Assembly (NCBI GenBank): GCA_900551395.1 | Contig: URVX01000066.1 | Span: 1 to 6,426, forward strand | Direction of reading: 5' to 3' | Length of the DNA stretch: 6,426 bases | Origin: an uncultured Subdoligranulum sp. | GTDB taxonomy: Bacteria; Bacillota; Clostridia; Christensenellales; CAG-314 | Shown: positions 1 through 5,883 of the stretch, piece after piece | How the letters are laid out: each line of letters begins with the position of its first letter | How positions within the stretch are numbered: position 1 is the stretch's first letter | Notes under the pieces: model-generated | The model's database searches: none | Told to the model about the DNA's origin: nothing | The model's input: only the letters and a program-made list of their open reading frames with translations | Made by a program: the position numbers and the translations under genes

Positions 1-1
1 G

Positions 2-310
2 GAATTGAAACAGCGGCAGCAGGGCAAAAAGGAACTACTTTATTGGCTAATAAGAAACGGACAACAATTACCTTTTATTGATGAGTGTAAGTTGGAGCCC
101 TTAGATTTTGATGTGGCATTGATCAACGACTATACTAACGAATTGATTAGAAATTCCGAAGACGGATCGCAACTGTTTCATGAAGTTGATTGCCTGTATG
201 ATGAATTATGCTCAGAAAATAAAGCCGCTTGGAAAGAGAGGATTGAGCTGATTGATTCAATTATCGCTAATCCGATACTTTTTTTAGTAGATGATGAAAT
301 TGAAGAGTGA
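2..310 (+). CDS. Hypothetical protein, probably 5'-truncated by the window edge
   Basis: I do not recognise this protein. The open frame runs from the left edge to a TGA at 308-310, giving about 101 residues. The only early start is a TTG at 5 and any ribosome binding site would lie outside the window, so this is more likely the C-terminal part of a longer gene than a complete one. The visible part is soluble and acidic toward the C-terminus (ending FLVDDEIEE), with no signal peptide or membrane segment and an alternation of charged and hydrophobic residues suggesting mostly helix. Its G+C content is about 37% by hand count, clearly below the SIMPL genes downstream, which hints at an accessory or transferred origin. 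No function can be assigned. Confidence 0.55.
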   Translation, partial: ELKQRQQGKKELLYWLIRNGQQLPFIDECKLEPLDFDVALINDYTNELIRNSEDGSQLFHEVDCLYDELCSENKAAWKERIELIDSIIANPILFLVDDEIEE

Positions 311-697
311 ATTTTTCTAATAAGCGATATCCAAATAGGCGCATCTGGCTGATTGCACATATCTAAAAACCGTAACCGATGTGTGACATGACATATCTGA
401 GTATGACATACAACGCACGTCGAGACGCTGGTCGTGCTGCGCAGGAAGCCTTGACGGCATTTCGTGAGTAGAAGATTTCGCTTGAACGTAGACTGTGTCT
501 GCGAGAAAGCCTTCGCTTCACCAAAGTTTAAATACGGTTGCGTGTCGATATGTCGGATATACTTCAATATCTTTTTAAACGCTGCGCAAGCGGCGACGAG
601 TCTGTTGCTGTATGGCGTATTGTACGTTAAACAACTTGACAGAAAAACGGAGCGACGCATTTTGCGGCTAAGCCGATTCGCATTTTAGGGCAGAGAT
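311..697. other. Gene-poor stretch of about 390 bases, possible decayed or mobile sequence
   Basis: No convincing gene lies here. Open frames exist on both strands (plus 464-688, minus 660-178). Neither has a good ribosome binding site, and the minus frame runs on through the antisense of the preceding gene. Their translations are rich in Cys, Arg and Ser in the way shadow frames usually are. The stretch contains three copies of TGACAT (384-389, 389-394, 404-409). At its right end is a perfect -35-like TTGACA (636-641), upstream of the HD-domain gene. It could be a degraded gene, an intergenic repeat or a non-coding element; the sequence does not decide between these. Confidence 0.4.
636..663 (+). 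promoter_or_regulatory. Possible promoter of the HD-domain gene
   Basis: TTGACA at 636-641 is a perfect -35 hexamer. The best -10 candidate at suitable distance is CATTTT at 658-663 (16-base spacer), which matches the consensus at only three positions. The placement, about 35 bases before the ATG at 698, is right for a promoter of that gene. The weak -10 makes this tentative. Confidence 0.3.
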
Positions 698-1288
698 ATG
701 ACAATAGACAGATTGGAAAAACAGCTTGAATTTGTTTTGGAAATCGACAAATTGAAAAATGTGTTCAGACAGACGCATTTGTCCGGCAACGGAAGAAAGG
801 AAAACGATTCGGAGCACTCTTGGCATATGGCGGTTATGGCGTATTTGCTCAAAGAGTATGCAAACGAAAGCGTCGACGTCGCTAAGGTTATGCTGATGTG
901 TCTGATACACGACGTCGTGGAAATCGACGCGGGAGATACTTATGCTTATGATACGGAAGGGCTTAAGACGCAGAAGCTCAGGGAAGACGCCGCAAAGCGG
1001 AGGATATTTTCAATTTTGCCCGAAGAGCAGGCTGCGGAACTGACCGCTTTGTTTGACGAGTTCGAGGCATGCGAAACTCCTGAATCGAAATTTGCGCATG
1101 CGATGGACAATCTTCAGCCGCTTTTACTGAACAATAGCAACGACGGCGGCGACTGGCGCGCCCACAACGTGACGGCGGAGCAGGTTTATCGTCGGCAGAG
1201 AAAAACGGAGCAGGGTTCGAAAAGGCTGTTTGATTTGTCGGACGGGATTATCAGGGAAAATATACGTAAAGGAAATTTGAAAGAGTAA
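698..1288 (+). CDS. HD-domain phosphohydrolase, YfbR/HDDC2-like 5'-nucleotidase family
   Basis: This 196-residue cytosolic protein has the full HD metal-site signature: His40 in the ENDSEHSWHMA segment, the His71-Asp72 doublet in LIHDVVEIDAGD, and Asp137 in FAHAMDNLQPLL. The downstream Glu75 and Asp77 and the upstream Arg24 also fit the YfbR/HDDC2 (HD_3) pattern. Family members hydrolyse (deoxy)nucleoside 5'-monophosphates with a divalent metal, in nucleotide salvage or pool control; the exact substrate here is inferred. The length is typical (about 190-200 residues). The ATG at 698 is preceded by AGGG at 687-690 with a 7-base spacer. The gene stands between two non-coding stretches and is probably its own transcription unit. 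Family assignment is firm, substrate is not. Confidence 0.88.
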   Translation: MTIDRLEKQLEFVLEIDKLKNVFRQTHLSGNGRKENDSEHSWHMAVMAYLLKEYANESVDVAKVMLMCLIHDVVEIDAGDTYAYDTEGLKTQKLREDAAKRRIFSILPEEQAAELTALFDEFEACETPESKFAHAMDNLQPLLLNNSNDGGDWRAHNVTAEQVYRRQRKTEQGSKRLFDLSDGIIRENIRKGNLKE

Positions 1289-1305
1289 TCCGTTTTACAA
1301 TGGAA

Positions 1306-1357
1306 AAGCCGGCGTCCGACCGGTCGTCATGAGCCGAAAAGCCGGCTTGATGACGGC
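1306..1357 (+). terminator. Hairpin region after the HD gene with two competing pairings
   Basis: Starting 17 bases after the HD gene stop there are two alternative stems. One is AAGCCGGC (1306-1313) with GCCGGCTT (1341-1348), 8 bp. The other is CGTCAT plus AGCCG (1325-1336) with CGGCT plus ATGACG (1343-1355), about 11-12 bp with one bulge, extendable to 1323/1357. They share the 1341-1348 segment, so they exclude each other. No T-run follows, so this is not a classical intrinsic terminator. It may stabilise the 3' end, act as a weak terminator or be regulatory. Confidence 0.4.
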
Positions 1358-1459
1358 GATGCGATTGGTTGAGCTTTTAAGAGCAGAAATTGAAATTTTC
1401 GGACGGCTAATTTAAGTAAAGCTCTGTCAAAATAACGAAAGAGTTTGGATATCTGATTG

Positions 1460-1474
1460 AAGGAGAACGACGTG
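1460..1474 (+). promoter_or_regulatory. Ribosome binding site that fixes a GTG start for the first SIMPL gene
   Basis: AAGGAG at 1460-1465 lies 6 bases before a GTG at 1472-1474. A TTG at 1457 is in frame but overlaps this site and has no binding site of its own. The GTG start gives a protein whose first residues line up exactly with those of the second SIMPL protein started at its own TTG. Confidence 0.8.
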
Positions 1475-2086
1475 CAGAGAAGTTTAAAGGTTTGCGCAAC
1501 GGGTGTATTCAGCGCTGCGCCGGATTTGATAAGAGCTTCCGTCAAGCTTTCGGGAGTAAGAGAAACCTACGAAAAAGCGGCTGAGGACTTTAAAAACAGC
1601 TTTGACCTTTTGGTTGAAGCGGCGGGAGACGAATTTTCTTTCAAAACTGCGGACTTTTTTATCAACGCGCATTATACGGATGAAAGAGACACAAACAATG
1701 CTTGGAGCAAAAAATTTGAGGGATATATGTTTTCTCACACGCTGTGCTGCGAGTTCGGCTTTGACACGGCGAAATTGGGAAGATTTGTGTCCGTTTTGTC
1801 CCGATGCGAATGCATTGACAGCTTCGGTTTTGACTATGCGCTGTCGGACTTGGAAAAAGCGACGGACTCGGCTTGCGCACAGGCGGTCCGAAACGCGACG
1901 GCAAAAGCCGAAACGCTTGCCGACGCTGCGGGAGTGGGACTCGGAGAAATCGTCTCTGTGGATTTTCGCGCTTCGGCAAGAAACGTCGGAGCTGCGCGCA
2001 TGTACAAAATGAACGACCGCGCGGCTGTGATGTCGGCGTCCTTGGAAATTTCGCCGTCCGACTTGACAATAGCCGAAAAGGTTTGA
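1472..2086 (+). CDS. SIMPL-domain (DUF541) protein, cytosolic, copy 1
   Basis: This 204-residue protein shows the SIMPL/DUF541 layout: an opening strand ending in ATG followed by AAPDLIRASV, a middle strand region, then the Ala-rich helix (ACAQAVRNATAKAETLADAAGV), the LGEIVSVD segment, and a closing ISPSDLTIAEKV. Well-known family members such as YggE and BP26 are exported and linked to stress or kinase signalling. This one has no signal peptide or membrane segment, so it should be cytosolic. Its molecular function is unknown and I do not infer one. The start is the GTG at 1472. The stop is 34 bases before the acetyltransferase start, so co-transcription is likely. A paralog follows at 2681; the 3' part is nearly identical to it while the 5' part is not. 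Confidence 0.8.
   Translation: MQRSLKVCATGVFSAAPDLIRASVKLSGVRETYEKAAEDFKNSFDLLVEAAGDEFSFKTADFFINAHYTDERDTNNAWSKKFEGYMFSHTLCCEFGFDTAKLGRFVSVLSRCECIDSFGFDYALSDLEKATDSACAQAVRNATAKAETLADAAGVGLGEIVSVDFRASARNVGAARMYKMNDRAAVMSASLEISPSDLTIAEKV
1832..2060 (+). repeat. Near-identical segment shared by the two SIMPL genes (copy 1)
   Basis: These 229 bases match 3041-3269 with 13 differences by hand count (about 94%), at a constant offset of 1209 and with no gaps. The preceding 360 coding bases, at the same offset, are only about 67% identical. The step in similarity is abrupt, at the segment encoding DYALSD. This is best explained by gene conversion or recombination between the paralogs. Confidence 0.88.
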
Positions 2087-2105
2087 GATATTACAAAAAA
2101 ACAAT

Positions 2106-2123
2106 AAGGAGAGTATTTGCTTG
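2106..2123 (+). promoter_or_regulatory. Ribosome binding site for the acetyltransferase TTG start
   Basis: AAGGAG at 2106-2111 lies 9 bases before a TTG at 2121. No ATG or GTG in this frame sits at suitable spacing from it, so TTG is the likely start codon. Confidence 0.7.
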
Positions 2124-2531
2124 GATTGCAAGATAAGATGCGTTGAAAGCGCAGATAAAGACTTCTGGTTTTCGTTGGACAAGCATCTGAGCCTTGCGGA
2201 GTTTGAAAAGAAAGTCCGCGACAAACAAGGCTATGTGTTGAGCGAAAACGGAAATCCCGTTGGCATTTTGCGATATAATTTGTTTTGGGACAACACGCCG
2301 TTCTGCACGTTGCTTTACATTGACGGTAAACTTCGCGGAAAGGGTTACGGCAAAAAACTGATGCGGTTTTGGGAGGACGAAATGCGGCTGCTCAATTACG
2401 GTTCTGTTTTGACTTCGACGCAAGCGGATGAAGAAGCTCAGCATTTTTATCGTAAAATCGGTTACTGTGATTGCGGCGGATTGATTGTCGGAGGCGGGGC
2501 GACGGAATTGTTTTTGCAAAAGAAGTTGTAA
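2121..2531 (+). CDS. GNAT-family N-acetyltransferase
   Basis: This 136-residue protein has the GNAT fold signature. A strand (LLYIDGKL, about residues 64-71) leads into the acetyl-CoA pyrophosphate-binding motif A, Arg72-Gly-Lys-Gly-Tyr-Gly77, followed by the amphipathic helix KKLMRFWEDEM. The C-terminal AQHFYRKIGY segment is the usual motif B helix and strand. Family members move the acetyl group of acetyl-CoA onto an amine of a small molecule or protein; the acceptor here cannot be read from sequence. The N-terminal half (about 1-50) is the variable acceptor side. The gene sits between two paralogous SIMPL genes on the same strand, 34 bases after the first and 149 before the second. The family call is firm and the role unknown. 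Confidence 0.88.
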   Translation: MDCKIRCVESADKDFWFSLDKHLSLAEFEKKVRDKQGYVLSENGNPVGILRYNLFWDNTPFCTLLYIDGKLRGKGYGKKLMRFWEDEMRLLNYGSVLTSTQADEEAQHFYRKIGYCDCGGLIVGGGATELFLQKKL

Positions 2532-2680
2532 ACCGACATCAGGTTGCCGCCGCGACTAAGGCGGAAAACGTCGCCGCAATTGCGAAGGCACCACAAAGAG
2601 GTCTTTAACGGACAGGTTCGGTTGCTGCAGTGGGTAAATCCGGCGCGTGATCGAAAAAACAATTGACAAAGGAGCAGATT
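2532..2680 (+). other. Spacer between acetyltransferase and second SIMPL gene, structured and G+C-rich
   Basis: No gene is supported. The stretch has overlapping short stems: CCGCC with GGCGG around 2547-2564, and GCGAC with GTCGC around 2551-2573, which cannot form together. No T-run follows, so it is not an obvious terminator. Several frames are open through it on both strands, but none has a start with a binding site. Near its right end lies the ribosome binding site of the next gene (AAAGGAG, 2668-2674). It could be a regulatory leader, a dispersed repeat or a relic of the duplication. Confidence 0.35.
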
Positions 2681-2683
2681 TTG
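2668..2683 (+). promoter_or_regulatory. Ribosome binding site that fixes a TTG start for the second SIMPL gene
   Basis: AAAGGAG at 2668-2674 is followed after 6 bases by TTG at 2681-2683. An in-frame TTG at 2663 lies upstream of this site and has no site of its own. The protein from 2681 (MERTIKVSATG) aligns from residue 1 with the first SIMPL protein from its GTG (MQRSLKVCATG). Confidence 0.8.
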
Positions 2684-3316
2684 GAGAGAACAATAAAAGT
2701 AAGCGCAACGGGTTTCTACCGCGCCGCGCCCGACCTGACGAGGGCGACTGTCAGGCTGTCGGGGCAAAGAGAGACTTACGAGCAGGCGGCAGAAGCCTTC
2801 GAGTGCAGCTTTGCCCTGCTTAAAAAAGAGGCGGGCGAAAAATTTTGTCTCAACACGACGGATTTTTGTATAAACACCCATTACGTTGAAGAGCGCGGGC
2901 AAGACAACACGTGGAGCAGAAGGTTCGCAGGGTATCTTTTTTATCACACTTTGAGCTGCGAGTTTGGTTTTGACAGAAAAAAACTTGGCGAGTTCGTGTC
3001 TTTACTGTCGCGTTGCGAGTGCGTGGACAGTTTCGGTCTGGACTATGCGCTGTCGGACTCGGAAAAACCGGCGGACTCGGCTTGCGCACAGGCGGTCCGA
3101 AACGCGACGGCAAAAGCCGTAACGCTTGCCGACGCTGCGGGAGTGAGACTCGGAGAAATCGTCTCCGTGGATTTTCTCTCTTCGGCAGGAAACGTCGGAG
3201 CCGCGCGTATGTACAAAATGAACGACCGTGCGGCTGTGATGTCGGCGTCCCTGGAAATTTCGCCGTCCGAGCTTGTCGTTGCGGCAACGGTTGAAATGTG
3301 TTGGGAGCTTGTCTGA
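2681..3316 (+). CDS. SIMPL-domain (DUF541) protein, cytosolic, copy 2
   Basis: This 211-residue paralog of the gene at 1472 has the same SIMPL/DUF541 layout and no signal peptide or membrane segment. By hand alignment, the first 120 residues share about 62% identity with copy 1 and the next 78 about 88%, without gaps. It is 7 residues longer at the C-terminus, ending VVAATVEMCWELV, which restores the final strand usual for the family; copy 1 stops early at IAEKV. Both copies keep an intact frame, so both are probably functional. Conserved features of the pair include CEFGFD, LSRCEC and several shared cysteines, unusual for exported relatives and consistent with a reducing cytosol. Function unknown. 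Confidence 0.8.
   Translation: MERTIKVSATGFYRAAPDLTRATVRLSGQRETYEQAAEAFECSFALLKKEAGEKFCLNTTDFCINTHYVEERGQDNTWSRRFAGYLFYHTLSCEFGFDRKKLGEFVSLLSRCECVDSFGLDYALSDSEKPADSACAQAVRNATAKAVTLADAAGVRLGEIVSVDFLSSAGNVGAARMYKMNDRAAVMSASLEISPSELVVAATVEMCWELV
3041..3269 (+). repeat. Near-identical segment shared by the two SIMPL genes (copy 2)
   Basis: Partner of 1832-2060, with 216 of 229 bases identical by hand count and no gaps. Similarity breaks down after 3269, where the C-terminal ends differ, so the tract is bounded on both sides inside the coding sequence. Confidence 0.88.
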
Positions 3317-3327
3317 AAGAGGAGATG

Positions 3328-3358
3328 AAAAAAGGCTCGACCGATAAGGTTGAGCCTT
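3328..3358 (-). terminator. Intrinsic terminator of rpmB
   Basis: An 11-bp stem (3332-3342 with 3348-3358, one G-T pair) closes a 5-base loop. Read on the minus strand it is followed by six T (the A-run at 3328-3333, partly in the stem). It lies 26 bases after the rpmB stop. On the plus strand no T-run follows, so it serves rpmB mainly, although it may also hinder plus-strand transcription leaving the second SIMPL gene. Confidence 0.82.
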
Positions 3359-3384
3359 GAAATTTACAAACTGAAACGACCGAA

Positions 3385-3573
3385 TTATCTTTCGGCTTTG
3401 TTGAGAGTCCTCATGCAACGCGTGCAAATATAATCGTTTATTTCCTTGCCGTCTATTTCGAGCTTGACTTTTTTAAGATTCGCGTTGTAAGTTCTCGGTG
3501 TTTTTCTGTTGGAGTGACTGACCAGATTGCCGGACATTTTTGCTTTGCCGCACACCACACAAACTTTGGACAT
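3385..3573 (-). CDS. rpmB: 50S ribosomal protein L28, zinc-ribbon form
   Basis: This 62-residue protein is a complete bacterial L28, a component of the large ribosomal subunit. It opens MSKVCVVCGK, carries the basic SHSNRKTPRTYNANLKKV core, and ends with YICTRCMRTLNKAER. Cys5/Cys8 and Cys50/Cys53 form two CxxC pairs, the zinc-binding (C+) version of L28; many bacteria also have C- paralogs lacking these. The ATG at 3573 is chosen over a start six codons upstream because GAGGAGGTG (3581-3589, minus strand) lies 7 bases before it and L28 proteins begin at this MSKxC. The gene is monocistronic, with its own promoter and terminator, and is divergent from the Asp23-family gene as in Bacillus. Confidence 0.96.
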   Translation of the reverse strand: MSKVCVVCGKAKMSGNLVSHSNRKTPRTYNANLKKVKLEIDGKEINDYICTRCMRTLNKAER

Positions 3574-3617
3574 AATTAAGCACCTCCTCATATCAGAGTG
3601 TCATATTCAACCTGTTT

Positions 3618-3646
3618 ATATTAGCACCGATTAAAAAAAAATGCAA
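3618..3646 (-). promoter_or_regulatory. rpmB promoter
   Basis: On the minus strand, TTGCAT (3646-3641) and TAATAT (3623-3618) are separated by exactly 17 bases, a good sigma-A-type promoter. A T-run fills part of the spacer. Transcription would start near 3611, giving a leader of about 38 bases before the ATG at 3573. The leader is too short for the usual r-protein regulatory structures. Confidence 0.75.
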
Positions 3647-3738
3647 CCGTTTTTGAATAAATTTTTCCTTGCGCGGCAGATTTTTTCCTTTAGTCATGAA
3701 AATTGGTCAAGTTTATTCCGAAAATTGAGCCTAAACAG

Positions 3739-3767
3739 TTGTAAACTTGCTCATAATATTGTAAAAT
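3739..3767 (+). promoter_or_regulatory. Promoter of the Asp23-family gene and fakA
   Basis: TTGTAA (3739-3744) and TAAAAT (3762-3767) are spaced by 17 bases, a good sigma-A-type promoter. The start would be near 3774, giving a leader of about 27 bases. The leader contains a small inverted repeat CGAAT/ATTCG (3776-3780 region to 3789) immediately before the GGAGGG ribosome binding site at 3791-3796. About 90 bases of A+T-rich sequence separate this promoter from the divergent rpmB promoter. Confidence 0.75.
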
Positions 3768-3800
3768 AGAACGGTCGAATTAAAATTCGCGGAGGGAAAA

Positions 3801-4151
3801 ATGTCACTGCGCACCAAAAATACTTACGGGGAAATCACAATTACCGACGAAGCCGTCGCCAATGTGGCGGGCAGGTTTGCGTTGGATTGTTACGGCGTGG
3901 TTGATAAGGTTCCGCGCAAATTTTCCGACGCTTTGGCAGACCTGTTCAGGCGCAGCAGCTGGGGCAGGGGCGTGAAGGTGGTCACGAAAGAAAACCGTAT
4001 TTATGTTGACATCTATGTTGTTTTTCGTTTCGGGTTGTCCATTTCCGCTGACGCGGAGTCGCTGAAGAGCACAAACAAATACGGACTGGAGGAGTTCTCC
4101 GGCATGGTTGTGGACAGCGTCAACGTACACGTCGTAGGCGTCGAACTATAA
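3801..4151 (+). CDS. yloU: Asp23/Gls24 family envelope stress response protein (YloU-like)
   Basis: This 116-residue cytosolic protein matches the Asp23/Gls24 (DUF322) family. It opens with YGEITITDEAVANVAGRFAL (residues 9-28) and the conserved YGVVD, and later has VKVVTKENRIYVDIYVVFRFGLSI, ending with VDSVNVHVVGVEL. Length is typical. Staphylococcal Asp23 is attached to the membrane and linked to cell envelope stress, but the role of the single-domain YloU type is not established. The ATG follows GGAGGG at 3791-3796. It lies 43 bases ahead of fakA under one promoter, a pairing seen widely in Firmicutes (yloU-yloV), suggesting a functional tie with fatty acid activation or the membrane. The symbol is given on family and position. 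Confidence 0.88.
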   Translation: MSLRTKNTYGEITITDEAVANVAGRFALDCYGVVDKVPRKFSDALADLFRRSSWGRGVKVVTKENRIYVDIYVVFRFGLSISADAESLKSTNKYGLEEFSGMVVDSVNVHVVGVEL

Positions 4152-4163
4152 ATAAAATAAGTC

Positions 4164-4182
4164 AAACCGCTTTCGCCGGTTT
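4164..4182 (+). other. Small hairpin just before the fakA ribosome binding site
   Basis: AAACCG (4164-4169) pairs with CGGTTT (4177-4182) around a 7-base loop, ending one base before the GAGGAG site at 4184-4189. It could tune translation of fakA relative to the upstream gene, or act as a weak stop. The stem is short and the significance uncertain. Confidence 0.3.
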
Positions 4183-4194
4183 TGAGGAGTATAT

Positions 4195-5874
4195 ATGGCA
4201 GCAGCACGCTTGGCGCCGGATAAATCTGTTTCGGCGGTAGTGTTGAGAAAAATGTTGGTTGCGGGCAGTAAAATGCTCGAAGTAAATAAAGAATCCGTAA
4301 ACGCGCTCAATGTGTTTCCCGTCCCCGACGGCGATACGGGCACGAATATGTCACTCACCATGATTTCCGCAATGAAGGAAGTCTGCAAAAACACAACAAA
4401 CACAATGGAGGCGCTTTGTCAGGATTTGACAAAAGGCGCTTTGAGAGGCGCGAGGGGCAATTCGGGCGTTATTTTGTCCCAGATACTCAAGGGCTTTGCC
4501 AATGTGGTTTCTCCTCAGCAGGAGCTGGACATAAAAAATTTCGCCCGCGCGCTTAAGTCGGGCGTCGAGCTTGCCTACAGCGCGGTCGCCAAGCCCAAAG
4601 AGGGCACCATGCTCACCGTCATCAGAGTCATGACCGAGCATGCGCTGGGAATTTCCAAAAAGCCGCTCACTTATGACAATTTTTTGAGCGCTCTTATTGA
4701 AAAGGGTGAGGAAATCCTTGCGCAGACTCCGGAAATGCTGGATGTGCTTAAGAAAGCTGGAGTCGTAGATTCGGGCGGCTACGGCATCGTTATGATTTTC
4801 AAGGGGATGCTCAAGGGGTATCGCAACGAGGAAATAGAGGGCGCGGAGGACTATGTCCCCACTCCCGTTTCCCTGAATCTGGCTCCGGGAGCCGGCAAGC
4901 TGGTCGAGGACATACAGATTGACTATGAAAACCTCGACGATATAGAATTCGCTTACTGCACGGAGTTTTTTATAATAAACCTCAAGAAAAAAACCACCGT
5001 GAGCGACATAGACAAGCTGCGCGAAAAGCTCAACAACATAGGGGACAGCACGCTTGTTATCGGCGACCTGTCGCTTGTAAAGGTGCACGTTCACACCAAC
5101 AATCCGGGCACTGCGCTTTCCTATGCGCTGCAGCTGGGAGAGGTGGACAAAATCAAAATCGAAAACATGCTGGAGCAGAACCGCGAGCTCAAAGCCAAAT
5201 ATGAGGCGGAGCGCAAGAATATAGGTATACTCACAATATGCTCGGGCGAAGGCATGGCGTCCATATTCAAGGATTTGGGCGTGGACAGGGTTGTGGAAGG
5301 CGGTCAGACGATGAATCCCAGCGCGGAGGATATCGCGCTTGCCGTCAACAAAATCAACGCCGAAAACGTCATAATACTGCCCAACAACAAGAACATAATA
5401 CTTGCCGCCGAGCAGTCCCGCTCGCTGGTCAAGAAAAAGACCGTGTATGTAGTGCAGAGCACCAATATACCGCAGGGCTTGTCGGCAACTCTTGCTTTCA
5501 ACACGGAAATAAACATAGCCGAAAATATAGAAAATATGAACGAGGCGCTGTCCACCGTCAAGTCCGGTTCTGTGACGTTTGCCGTGCGCACCTCCAAGAT
5601 TGACGATGTAGAGGTCAAAGAGGGGGATGTGATAGGTTTATTTGAAAGCAAAATCGCAGCCGTAGGCACAACGCCGGAAGCTGTGACAAACGAGCTCATT
5701 GACAAAATGATTGACGAAGACGACGAAATCATGACGCTTTATTACGGAGAGGGAGTCACTCCCGAGCAGGCGGAGGCTTTTGGCGAGGAGCTTGCCGAAA
5801 GATATCCCGACTTTGAAGTCAGCGTTCATTGCGGCGGACAATCGCTGTATTATTACTTGATTTCTATTGAATAA
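4195..5874 (+). CDS. fakA: Fatty acid kinase catalytic subunit FakA (DAK2/DhaL domain, YloV)
   Basis: This 559-residue protein matches FakA/YloV in length and domain order. FakA phosphorylates fatty acids held by FakB, giving acyl phosphate for phospholipid synthesis. The N-terminal DhaL-like kinase domain (about 1-210) has the Mg-ATP motif DGDTGTNM (45-52) after NVFPVP, the RGARGNSGVILSQ loop (84-96) and VVDSGGYGI. The middle domain carries Cys255 in FAYCTEFF and His298/His300 in VHVHTNNPG, matching the zinc-ligand set described for staphylococcal FakA. The C-terminal part (about 335-559) has the fold-type sequence of the FakB-like domain, ending YYLISIE. The ATG follows GAGGAG at 4184-4189. 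It is transcribed with the Asp23-family gene and ends at a strong terminator. Confidence 0.95.
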   Translation: MAAARLAPDKSVSAVVLRKMLVAGSKMLEVNKESVNALNVFPVPDGDTGTNMSLTMISAMKEVCKNTTNTMEALCQDLTKGALRGARGNSGVILSQILKGFANVVSPQQELDIKNFARALKSGVELAYSAVAKPKEGTMLTVIRVMTEHALGISKKPLTYDNFLSALIEKGEEILAQTPEMLDVLKKAGVVDSGGYGIVMIFKGMLKGYRNEEIEGAEDYVPTPVSLNLAPGAGKLVEDIQIDYENLDDIEFAYCTEFFIINLKKKTTVSDIDKLREKLNNIGDSTLVIGDLSLVKVHVHTNNPGTALSYALQLGEVDKIKIENMLEQNRELKAKYEAERKNIGILTICSGEGMASIFKDLGVDRVVEGGQTMNPSAEDIALAVNKINAENVIILPNNKNIILAAEQSRSLVKKKTVYVVQSTNIPQGLSATLAFNTEINIAENIENMNEALSTVKSGSVTFAVRTSKIDDVEVKEGDVIGLFESKIAAVGTTPEAVTNELIDKMIDEDDEIMTLYYGEGVTPEQAEAFGEELAERYPDFEVSVHCGGQSLYYYLISIE

Positions 5875-5883
5875 ATATACATC

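Noticed and set aside
384..409. Three TGACAT copies as a possible operator or short repeat array
   Set aside because: Spacings of 5 and 15 bases are irregular, the motif is short, and no promoter nearby would be controlled by it.
178..660. Minus-strand open frame of 160 codons
   Set aside because: It overlaps the antisense of a plus-strand gene, has no clear ribosome binding site, and its Cys/Arg/Ser-rich translation resembles no family I know.
464..688. Plus-strand open frame of 74 codons before the HD gene
   Set aside because: No good ribosome binding site, and the translation looks like a shadow or relic frame; kept only as part of the unexplained stretch.
1390..1418. Possible promoter TTGAAA with TAAGTA before the first SIMPL gene
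   Set aside because: The spacer is 17 bases, but the -10 hexamer matches consensus at only two positions; no convincing promoter is visible for this gene.
1484..2224. Long minus-strand open frame (246 codons) opposite the first SIMPL gene
   Set aside because: Antisense shadow caused by the codon bias and high G+C of the SIMPL gene; the equivalent frames recur opposite the second copy for the same reason.
2532..2608. Short Ala-rich frame after the acetyltransferase stop (reads HQVAAATKAENVAAIAKAP)
   Set aside because: It looks coding at first sight, but no start codon with a ribosome binding site precedes it, it is only about 25 codons past the GNAT stop, and other frames are open too.
2462..2947. 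Minus-strand open frame crossing the spacer between the acetyltransferase and the second SIMPL gene
   Set aside because: It is antisense to two well-supported genes at its ends and lacks a binding site; the translation is not protein-like.
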